A stretch of DNA of 64,000 bases from Symbiodinium sp. CCMP2592. Its lineage: Eukaryota > Sar > Dinophyceae > Suessiales > Symbiodiniaceae. The position numbers and the translations under genes are program-made. The stretch covers positions 1 to 64,000 of the forward strand of contig CAJNDT010001301.1 of the NCBI GenBank assembly GCA_905221615.1, read 5' to 3'. Each line of letters opens with the position of its first letter. Within the stretch, counting starts at the first letter, position 1. Under the pieces are notes generated by a model, which was not told the origin of the DNA, made no database searches, and saw nothing but the letters and a program-made list of their open reading frames with translations. Positions 43,129 to 53,600 of the stretch are shown piece after piece.

Positions 43129-44336
43129 GATGGGTTTTTGTAGGGTTTTAGGCCTTTCCCTTGGTGTGCGCTGCTACGCTGCACCCAACCTGGTTATCGT
43201 AGTGTGCCTTGCCTGCTTGACCACTCCCCTTTGTGTGGTTCCCTAGTGTTGGTTTAGGCCCACCCCCTTAATGCCCGTGTGAGCTCCTGCGAGCTCCTCC
43301 TCTTCGGGTTTGCTCGGGTTTAGGCCCCATCTTTCCCCTTATGTAACTGGAGCGAACTCCGATCTGCATAAGCGCGGCTTCGCCTTGCTGCGTCAAGCTG
43401 CTGCTGCGGCTGGAGATCACGTTCCTAGGCCCTATGTGGCTCTGCATTGTCCCTGCCTTTCTCTTTTGGTTTCCTTTGGGTTTAGGCCCCTCCCTTCCCC
43501 CCTAGGGGTCCCGGGTGCACCTGGTAGAGCTCGGAACCTTGGCTGAGCGCGGATATGCTTACGTCGTGAGCAAGGCTGCTGCTGGCGGGAGTTCTGACCC
43601 CAGGACTTTTCTTACAACAAATGCCGCTTGATATGTGGGGCCGTGGCCCATCCTGGGCAGTGACTGCCCTCGAAGTGCTGGCCCCTCGACAGGGGCGGTC
43701 TTACCTTTCGTGCGCTTGAGCACCATCCGGTGCATCTCGAGACAGTGGTGATGCTCTCTGCAGCCTGCTGTGAAGAAGCTTTGCCTAGACCGTCCTACGC
43801 TGGGCTTGCTTGGCAGCGTCTGGAAGCTCGAAACACCCTCTTGTGCTACCTCGTCGAGGCTCCCCGGTGGCCTCTGCGGCTGCTGCGCTGGGACTGCTGG
43901 CGGCTGCTGCGCTGTGGCTGCTGTGGCTGCGGCGGTCTTCTGGAGACCGAGTCCTGAGTTCCTGCGGCAAGCCCCACTGAGTACGAGCGTAGCCTTGACG
44001 TGTACGTAGTCTTGTCGTTTCCTCCTGGAGTCAACTTGGTCACACATGCTAAAGTATGGTACCGAGGACTCTTCGTAGCAGCCTCTGTCATCTCATGACA
44101 CCTGGCTTTGCTGTATATACTCTCTTTTGACCATCATGCTTCGCTTTGCACTTTTGCATGGGGGAATGTGGAAGTTGCAAGGCTAGTCGCAGTTACAGTC
44201 TCTTTTGCTGTACAGCCGAGCCTTTCGTTGCACAGTGACGAATGGACAACGAGACGACACGAACCAGCAGCGGCGAGGGACCTGCGCGCCTGCTCTCCAT
44301 GGTAGGTGCAAGGGCTCTTGTCGTGACACCACTCTT
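43129..44336 (+). other. 3' UTR of LINE L2
   Basis: Non-coding, with recurring TTTAGGCC phrases, a GCTGCTGCG-rich tract (about 43870-43945) and the conserved terminal block from about 44030. It is close to the L4 3' UTR. Confidence 0.8.
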
Positions 44337-44349
44337 TACGGAGAACAGG
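44337..44349 (+). other. LINE target motif, junction 3 (L2/L3)
   Basis: TACGGAGAACAGG; the 5'-truncated L3 begins right after it. Confidence 0.7.
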
Positions 44350-46182
44350 GGCGGTCTTACTAAGGCGCTTATCTTTGTGGATGATAGGCTCCTATGGGCG
44401 CCGCCAGGTGCCAGAGACGTGGAGGCGGCCCTCGCGGATGGGGTGACGAAAAGTAATTTCTTTGATAAGGTCATGAATTTTACTTGCCGTCCCTCAAAGT
44501 GCGCGATTGTCGAACCTAAGGCCCGCCCCCGGCTGCGAGCCCTAGCGGCACAGTTAGGATACCCGACCCGTCACCGCTTAGAAATCCTAGGCCTCACCGT
44601 TGAGCTTGACAGTGGGAAAACTGGCTTACTTAAGCTACGTGTTGAGACCCTTCAGGCTCGCCTTCGCGCCCTAAACATCCTGAGCCCTTCCTTCCACGTT
44701 GCAAGGGTCGTGTGTTCCAGTTTGGTCTTTGCTGCTCTGGCATGGGCTGCCGGTGTCGCAGCCCCGGAGGCGAAAGATCTCACTGCCATCCGGAAGTCCA
44801 TCCACCGAGCCCTTAAACCTCAGATCACAGGCGAGACTCCGTGGGTCCTCCTTGCTGAAGTCCACGGGTGGCAGTGGGACCCCCAGTGGCTCTTGCAATG
44901 GCGGGCTTTGAGTGCTGTGGGGAGACACGTGACAGGAGGTTCAGCACACAGTGGAAACCTTGTGCAAGCTGTCCTTCCTCATGCCATCAGCACCATAGCT
45001 GATCTAGGCTGGCAGCTTGAGTTGCATGGCGCCGCCGTCTCCAGAGTGGATGATGCCGGGCAGACACGCCGTTTTTGTTTTGGCTGGCAGAACATCCATG
45101 TTTTGCGTGACTGGCTCACGGAAGAACACCGCAAGCGTGGCATCGCAAGTTGTGGGCGTGTCAAAACTTCTTACCACCGAGACGAGGCAGGCCTCGCTAC
45201 TGGCCTCAACCTTGATGCACCGAACCCGAGCATCCGCTTTGCACTGGCTGGCCATAGGCTCCTCGGGAAAAGTCAGTCCGTGGATGTTCGTCGTGCTTCT
45301 CTGGCTACAGGCGGCTCGGGCTGGCACCACCGTCAGCGTATTCCCTCTTTGCGTGACTCTGCAGTCAAATGCTTGTGCAATCTTTCCTTGCCCTCGCGTG
45401 CCCACGTTACTTGGGCATGCCCAAAGACAGTTCTGCACAGGCAAGGCCTCCAGACCCCTACGAACAGAGTCGAAGAAAGGCTTTTTGGAGCCCCGCTGCC
45501 GGAATATCCGGCTGCCCCTGGTGGCAACCAGGTCCCGGCCATGATACAGGCTTTGCGGACCCACTTTTGCCAGGTCCTGACACCAGATGCTGATAACCTT
45601 CTCGTTGCCAGCGATGGAAGTCATCACCTTGGTGTGGGTGCTTGTGCAGTGGTGACGGAGAGTTCAGGAGACACTTTCTCCGCAGGGGATGATGCGGAAG
45701 ACCAATCTCCCTTTCGCTACGAGATGATCGGTTTGAATGCCCTCCTGCAGGCTCTTCCCCTTGGAAAGCGGTACAACAACTCCACGGTGACAATCCTGGT
45801 CGACTGCCAAAGTGCCTTGGACTCGGTCCAGAGCCCCGCCACCAGCAAGTTTCGGTGCCTGGCGGAGGAGTCGGCTTCTCTTTTGCGGGCACTCCGTCGG
45901 GACTACAAAGCAGTACACCTGGTGTGGGTCCCTTCGCACAACAAGCGACTCGACTGGCAACCACCTCTTGATCTTGATGATCGCCGGTGCCGTGATTTGA
46001 ACGACAAGGCAGACCGGGCAGCCAACCAAAGACGTGACTCACGAGCTCATGGCTCCTCTCGAGGGGCGTGGCATCGTCGCTTTGAAGAAGCTGAGCGATG
46101 GGAAGTTGCTGCCATCTCGGCGGCAGCCGCGTCCTCTGCCCTTCTGTACGAACACCTTCAACGATCGGTTTCCCCTCCCTAG
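44350..46182 (+). pseudogene. LINE ORF2 fragment (L3): RT motif C to RNase H
   Basis: Begins at GGLTKALIFVDD, so it has RT motif C but lacks the endonuclease and RT motifs A and B. RNase H is complete (ASDGSHH, YEMIGLN, LVDCQSA, NDKADRAAN) and ends at a normal TAG. The frame happens to be open upstream to an ATG at 44242 in the L2 3' UTR, giving a 646-codon chimeric ORF. There is no sign that it is used. Confidence 0.9.
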
Positions 46183-47515
46183 GACGGTTTTCTTTCGGGT
46201 TTTAGGCCCTTTCCCTCGGTGCGCGCTGCAAAGCTGCACCCACCACGTCGCCGTCGTGTGCCAAACCGCCTGGCCCACCCCCCTCGCGTGTGGTTCCCTA
46301 GTGTTGGTTTAGGCCCACCCCTTAAGGACCGTGTGCGCTCATGCAAGCCCCACCCTTTAGGGTCTGCTTGGGTTTAGGCCTCACCTTTCCCTTAGTTGTG
46401 CAGTTGGCGTGACCCCGACTCTGCACGAGCATGCTTGCCCACTCCCCCCTATGTGTGGTTTCCCTAGTGTTGGTTTTAGGCCCACCCACCTGACTGTCTC
46501 GACGAGCTCCTGCAAGCCCTCACCCTTGAGTCCTCGTGCTGAGCCTACCGAGCGTCGTGAGTGCTGTGCCTTGCCCTACCACCTCCCCCTGTGGTCACTT
46601 GTGTTGGCCTAAGCCCCTCTTAATGCCTGAGCGAGCTCCCGATGGATTCTCGTTCCCAGATGCTTGGAGCTGGGCTCAGCCGCTTACCATGCCACTCCCA
46701 GTATGTGGGTCTTGTGTTGGGGTTAGGCCTCACCCAGGTTCTCGTAAGAGCTTGCTCTGAGATGCCCTCAGCAGTACTGCCCTTTAACTGTGTTGGCCTC
46801 CCTCCTTGACCGTACTTTCACGTTCCTAGTAGGCTAATCGGTGGTTTCCCCCTTCTTGCGCTTGTGCACCGCCCGGTGCCTCTCAAGGGACTGTGGCGAG
46901 GCCCCTGCAGCCTGCTTTCTTTCTTCGTGCTAAAGCAACAGGGAGCGTAGACCCCAGGTCTGCGCTAAAACTTGACGCAACCTGCTTGGACCTGCTCCTC
47001 CAAGCAGGGTTTTCTTGGTGGCTTCGGGCTTCGAAGCACCTTCCTGCACTACCTCGTCGAGACCTCACGGTGGCTGCTGTGGCTGAGGCGCTGTGGCTGC
47101 TGCGCTGGGGCCGCTGCGACTGCTGCTGTCTCCTGGAGCTGAGTTCCTACAGCAAGTCCCACTGAGAACGAGAGTAGTTTCGTGACCGTAGTCTCGTAGC
47201 TTCTGACTAGAGTCAACTTGGTTACACATGCTAAAGTATGGTGCCGAGGACTTTTCGTCGTAGCAGCCTCTGTCTCCCTGAGACACCTGGCTCTTGTAGT
47301 ATCCCTGCTAACGCTTTTTGCTTCGCTTTGCTGTTTCGCATGGGGGAATGTGAAAGTAGCAAGGCCAGTAGCAGCTCTCGCTTCTTGTACAGCCGAGCCT
47401 TTCGTTGCACAGTGACGAATGGACAACGAGACGACATGAACCTGCAGCGGCGAGGGACCTGAGCGCCTGCTCTCCACGGTAGGTGCAAGGGCTCTTGTCG
47501 CACGACACAACTCAA
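46183..47515 (+). other. 3' UTR of LINE L3
   Basis: Same subtype as L1, with several CCCTAGTGTTGGTTT..AGGCC repeats (near 46300 and 46460) and the conserved terminal block from about 47210. Confidence 0.8.
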
Positions 47516-47529
47516 TACGGAGAACAGGC
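47516..47529 (+). other. LINE target motif, junction 4 (L3/L4)
   Basis: TACGGAGAACAGGC, identical over 14 bp to junction 1 and junction 5, so it may be the left target-site duplication of L4. Confidence 0.7.
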
Positions 47530-47598
47530 GTTTTGGCTTGCAGTTAGCTCCAAGCGCTCCAAAACGGGCAACGGCTGGGTAGAGCCGGCTAAAACTGC
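47530..47598 (+). ncRNA. HDV-like ribozyme of L4
   Basis: P1 GTTTTGG 47530-47536; P2 47540-47545 with 47593-47598; P4 CGGCT 47572-47576 with AGCCG 47583-47587 (the T-A version of the P4 pair, as in L2); J4/2 47588-47592 with the catalytic C at 47589. It lies 22 nt before the ORF1 ATG. Confidence 0.85.
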
Positions 47599-47620
47599 TG
47601 TGCGTGGGAGGGGGCAGGCA

Positions 47621-50600
47621 ATGGCTCCTTCCTCTGGTGGCGCGGCCACCTTTTCTTCTGATATGCAAAGGCGACTCAGAGCTATGACAGCTCAACTACA
47701 CAAGGATGACAACGACGGCTTGAGTCTACCCCTCAGGCCTTGGGCTCGCGGGCCCTTAGCACCATGGAGCTGGTCTGGCCAGCAAGGCGAAGCTTCCCCT
47801 TTGGAAGCGAGGCACAAATTTTGGAAACAATGCTGCTTGGGAAGCAGCAACTGGGGTGCATCCGGGGCGCCAGGGGGCGCTAGAGATGCAAAAGTGGCGA
47901 GGGCCATGGGTCTTCTTGTGAGTTTCATTGTGGAGAAGCGACAGGCCTACCTCCTTGGTGCGAGGCAGGCTTGGCAAAAGATGCTCGCCATCGGCATTGG
48001 ACCAAGCATGCTGTGGTCTCCTGTGGGCGAGTTTGGCATCCTGCCTTTGGAAGGTGAGCTCTGGTCAACGGCTGCCTTTTGCAGCACCGAGGCCAACAGA
48101 GCTTGTGACAGTGAAAGAAGTGATATTGCCCGGGGCAGCGGTGCTGCCAACAGGGCCGGAGAAACACTCAGTGCAAGTGCGGCTGCAGTGGGCGGCGGCG
48201 AGATTATCAGTGCTTGTGATTTCTCGGCTGCGGGCTGTGGCGAGGAAAGTGGAGACAGCGATCTTGTTGCTGTGAGCAATCATTTCGACAGTGATGCTTT
48301 CACTTGTGGACATGGTGAGACAGACTGCCCTGGCATTTGTGCTGCTGTGAGCGGCGATCGGCAAGCCACGGCATGTATCGCTGCTGGTCCCTTTCTTGAT
48401 GGCCACATTTGCTGGGAAGAGGTGCACGATGAAGGCAGCCACGGCATTGCTTTCAGCATCTACGACTCCACCATCGACGTTCCTGCTTTTAGGTCTAGGG
48501 GGAACCGGACCCAAGAACCGAGAAGAACAATAAAAGATCCGCGTGAGGACAAAGAGTGTTGTAGGGTAGGTAAGGTGTCTGTGTCACGTCGACCAGATGC
48601 CGGGGACCGGACCCTAGAACCGAGAAGAAACAATCAAGATCCGCTCGAGGACAAAAAGGGTACACATGCTAGCTCCACCGGCCCGCCCATGGGCCCCCCG
48701 GGGCCTTCAGCCTCGCAGTGCGGAAGCCATGGCAACAGTGTTGGCTTTCAGGCTCCTCCCGCTTGCGCGGCGGCGGCTGCTGGCGGCCAGTTGAGCGAGC
48801 ACTTCCACCCGAAGGGCAAGTCCACCGACACGTTTCTCGAGGACCTGGAGGGCACGATCACTGGCGACGGCGACGCGAGAGGACAGCCGTCCCAAGACGA
48901 CAGCCGCGGGCGACGACTTGATGTTGGCAGCTCCGGTGCCACCTGCATGTGCATCCCTGGGACCCCCCTAAGGTTTAGTCCTGTTGGGTTCCCCGGTACT
49001 GCGACGAAGCTGCATCGCAAGAGACTGCTGCCAACATTGCGGGCTTACACCAAGCCTCGCAAGCGCTTCTGCTGCGGTGTGACAGGCACTCTGCAAATCA
49101 TGGCAGGGCATCCAGGACAGGGTTCGAGTGATCATGTGCGGCAGGTTCCCTTGTGCACAACATGTGTTGCTTCTTCTGAACCCTTGCTTGATCCGACTTC
49201 CCAATGTTGGTGCTGTGGCGCAACCGGCCGGCCTTATCCGAGGTGTGGTCGGGAACCCTCGAAAGAGAGCGAGAAATCCCACCAAGGACAGGTCAGGACC
49301 TCTGCTGCCCGCACGGATTTGCATGATGCCTCTTTTCTTGAAAGTGCCGAAGCTAGCCTGAAGTGCGGTCAAGTTTGGTCGAAAGATCCTAGCATATCCC
49401 ACCGAAGGATCGCTGAAGCAGATTGTGCCATCTTGCATGAATCCCAATCCGACAATACCCAGTCTTCTCCTGCTCTGGCTCCCTCTGCTGCTGCAGGTCG
49501 AACGAGTGTACAAGAGCCCGTGACATTCTCACGAGCGCCCTGCCGGTCTTCACTTCGAGGCTGGCTTCAGTGTTGCACCGCTTTCCTTGATCGCGGTAAG
49601 GCTGCTTTCGGTTGCTGTAACTCTGAGTTTCCCTTTGTGGCTTGTGACCCCAGCCGGGGCAACGGTCCGGATGGTAACTTTGAAGCGCGACCCGGCGAGG
49701 TCAACCACCCAGGGCCGCGGGTCGATTGCAAGCGGCAGCTCCCAGCACTGAGGGCGTACACTAAGCCTCGAAAACGCTGCTGCCGAAGCGCTGCAGGTGT
49801 TTCGATCAGCGCCCGGTGCCGTGACTGCAAGCGGCCGCTCCCAGCACCGTGTGCTTATGTGAAGCCCCGCAAACGCTTCTGCAACCGTGGCGATGGCACC
49901 CTGCAGGCGAGGGCTGGACATCAGCAACAGCTGCATTCTAATCACGTGCCGCCGGTTCCCCTGGTTCCCTTTGGGTGTAATCCCTTCTGGCCCCAGCCGA
50001 ACTTTGAGCGCAACACATGCATGATATCCTCAGCCTCCTTGCTTGATCCGACTTTCAAGTGTTGGTGCTGTGGCGCAACCGGCCAGCCTTGCCTGAGGTG
50101 TGGTCGTGACTCCTCGAAAGAGGGCGAGAAATCCTGCCAAGGGCGGGTTAGGACCACTGCTGCCCGCACGGATCCACAGAATGATCTCCTTCTCGAAAGT
50201 GCTGAAGCCAGCCCGAGGTGTGGTCAAGTTTGGTTGAAAGACCCTAGCATATCCCACCGAGGGTCAGCTACAACCACTGGTGCAGCCCTGTATGCATCCC
50301 ACTCCGGCAACACCCTGCTTTCCCCTGCCTTGGTCCTCGATGCTACTGCAGGTCAAGAGCGCTCGCAAGAGCCCGGCATATCCTCAGATGCATCCTGCCG
50401 AACTTCGTCCCGAGGCTGGCTCCTGCTGTGCCCCTCGTTTCTTGATTGCGGTAAGGTCTTCACAGGTTGGTGCAACATTAGGTTTCCTTTTGGGACTTGC
50501 ACCCCCAGCCGGGATCAGTGCCATGACGACAAAACTGGAGAGAGAATCGGGGAAGCCAGACACCCGGGCCCGAGGTTCAGTCCCACAGGTGACTGCATTC

Positions 50601-53600
50601 AGAGCGCTCCCAGCCGGGAGTGGTGTCATGACGACAAGGTTGGTGCCCGAATTGGAGAGGCCAGCCACCCGGGTCCGGGTTTCGACTTGGGGGGTGGTTT
50701 CGCTGATGCACTCAAGCAACAAATCATGCAACTAGTGCAGGAGGCAGTGCAAAAGATCCTTGCTGATCTTAATCTGGGCTCCCTCCTGGGGGGTCAAGTG
50801 TCAGTGCCACTGGCAAACAGTCCTTTTGCTCCCTTGCTTCCGAATGCTGCAGGGACTGGCGACGGTGTTCCGCCCAGATCCCGCAGAAAGCGCAAAAATA
50901 AGGGGCAACAGCCCCTAGCAGAGCAGCCAGAGCCCAAAGGCAAGGCCAAAGGCAAAGGCAAGCACAAAGGCGAAGGTGATAAGCCCCCGCACCCTCCTAA
51001 GCCCTCGACCGAGGCCCCTGCAAACCCCTCTCGAGGTAAAGGCATAGGCATCACACCGGAGGATGCCAAGGCTGGCTGGATCACTGTCGGTCCAAGAGCA
51101 CGACCGAAACCCAATGACGAATTCTGCTTAAGAGCACAAGATTGGAATCAGCCCCTCCTTGATCCCACAAAGTTCGCTGAAAAGCTTGAGGCGATCCCAC
51201 AGGGTGAGAAACTGACAGGCGTGATATTGTGCAACTCTGAGCAGGCTCAGCTTATCAAGGCCATGGCAGCTGGATGTACCAAGGCTTATTCCGTCACTCT
51301 GGTGTGCCTTGATCCTGCGGGAACAGCCCGGGTCCCAGGCCTCGTGAAGGATCAGCTGCAATTCCGCAAAGCCACCACGGGCTTCCTTCGTTCTGATCCG
51401 ACAGATGCTGTCCCGGCACCTAAGGGTGCCAAGCCCACTTTTGCCGTTGTTCGCAAGCCCTCTGTGGTCCTGCATGCGAGGATCCCGAAAAGCTTTGCCA
51501 CCGAAAAGCTTTGGGCTGCTGTTGCCAAGACACCCTCCCGTGTCATGATGCAGTGGATGGCAGACCACCATGTCAATGTGCTGGACGCCTGGGGCTGGAA
51601 GGAAGAACGCCTCGCTAAGGACCTCCAGCTGTATGGCCTTCTCAGGGTCAGCGAAAGTGACTTGAAGCCGGTGCTTGCGCTCTCTGGCATGGACGGCATC
51701 TTCCTTGAATGCGCTAAGAATAAAGAAGCACCGAAGCTTCCCACCAAAATCACTTGGGTTGAACCTACCAAGGGCGAGGCTCCGGGTGAATACCTTGCTC
51801 GCATGCGGCGTTCGGCTGGGGACCTGGGTCTCGCACATCGTGGAGGCAAACTCGGCCAAATTGCACCACTTGCCGACGGCGAGCCCATTGCGAAAATCTG
51901 GTCGGTGCCGTGGGTCCCAGCCGATTGGACTGTCGAGCAGGTCACCGACCTGCTAAAAGCCTCTTTCACAGAAATCGCCATGCTCAGGCAATTGCGCAAG
52001 AAAGCTTCCAAGGTGTTCTACTTTCGTGCTGCAGCCAAGGAGCCAGACCGGGATCTCATTCCCCTCCCGGCCAAGGATGGCGACACTGAGCTGACTTTGT
52101 GGGCCGCGGTTGCACCTCCGCGCACCCCGGTGCGACAGCAGAGACCTTTGAAAGCTTCGTCGGTTCTGCCTTTGGCCCCTCGCGCCTCCATCTTTGACCC
52201 CCAGCCTGTGTCGGTGCCCAGTGCCCCTGCTGAGAACCCAGATGGCCAGGACGAACCAAAGGAGGTCAGTGCCCCGAAGCGCTCCAAGACCATGGCCCGA
52301 CAGGTGCCACAGGGAACCAAGCTGCATCCGCAGCCGCGTGATGGGGCTTGCATTTTCCACACGGTTTCAGCTGGTCTGACATGGCTGCACCGAGAGGGCA
52401 AGAAGCGCATCCCCATTGCACGAGAGTTGCGCGCAACCACCATCGAACACTTGAAGAAAAATCAAGACAGGTATGAGCCATACTGGGACCAGATGGGCCC
52501 GGATGGCAACAAACTTAAGACGTGGTCCGACTACCTTGAAAAGCTGGCTTCTGAGTCGGCCTACGGGTCCGACATAGAAATTAGGGCCCTTGCAAAAATT
52601 TGGGATATTAGGATCATAGTAGTGCCCGAAGCCCCCGAGCTCTACCCCGAAGCGTACAATCCACAAGCTGCCATGGGCACAATAGCAGTATGGCTCAGCC
52701 ACAGACATGTCGACTTGCTCTTGCCAGAAAATGGCACATACCCCAAAGAGGTCTTAAATGTCAAATCAGGACCAGCTGTCGCCTTTCGGGCCGGGGGGGA
52801 CTCGAACAGTGATGCTGCCAGCACCTTGAAGCGACCACCCACGGTATGGACCCAATCCTCTAGGCGTGGTAGGGCTGCTCTTTCGCAAGCTTCCCAGCCC
52901 GCCACCCTTCGGCCTCCCACCACGGTGTGGACCGACATGCCTAAGAGTAGGGCCTCTCGGGTTTCTAAGGTTCGCCAAAGTTCCAAGGTGCAAGGTTTCG
53001 CCCGGGCCCTCGAGGTTCAAGGTCACCCACATGCTGCAGGCAGTGCAGAGGCTGTTGCCCCAGGCCAGGTGCAGGATGCCGTCAGCGAGACTGAAAGCCA
53101 GGACCTGCAGGGTTGCGAGGCTCAGACTGATAAAGCGGTGGTGTGCACTGCCAAGTGGAGAGCCTGCCCGTACCGACCTCTCCCGAAAGCTCCCTCCGAC
53201 CTTACGTTCAAGTGTGATTTGTGCCCTTTCCGCCGCATATGCAAAAGTGCGACGCAATACTACAACATCCGGCATAAACACAACAGGAAGGCCCACGACG
53301 GTGCAAACCTCCCAGGATTGATTCTTCAACCCCGCATGCAGCGGATGCCAAAAAGACTGTCCTCAGGAGATTGGCGTTGCCCCCTCTGCAAAGAAGGCCT
53401 GCGTAAAGAGGTGATGGCTCAGGTCTCCTCATCTGTGTTGTGTGAGATTCGCTTCCGACACTGGACGACCAAGCACAAGGATGAGGTCACCCGCCAGCAG
53501 TGGACCACCCTCCTCAAGCAGCAAAATCCCCAGACAGGTCCCAAGGACAGCGCTGGACACATTCAGGCCATGCGCTTGAGAACCCTCAATAAGCGCGTAA

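Larger units (their letters stand above)
14810..44336 (+). mobile_element. LINE copy L2, full length, split by YR-A
   Basis: Ribozyme, intact ORF1, ORF2 and 3' UTR are all present, but an 18,044-bp insertion (21211-39254) interrupts ORF2 about 13 codons into its open region. Without the insertion L2 would be about 11.5 kb, like L4. Its 3' UTR subtype (ending ACACCACTCTTTACGG) matches L4 and not L1 or L3. Confidence 0.9.
44350..47515 (+). mobile_element. LINE copy L3, 5'-truncated
   Basis: Starts inside the RT domain (GGCGGTCTTACTAAGG, compare 56033 in L4) directly after the target motif. It keeps the rest of ORF2 and a complete 3' UTR. Truncation at the 5' end is typical of incomplete target-primed reverse transcription. 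The 3' UTR subtype matches L1. Confidence 0.9.
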
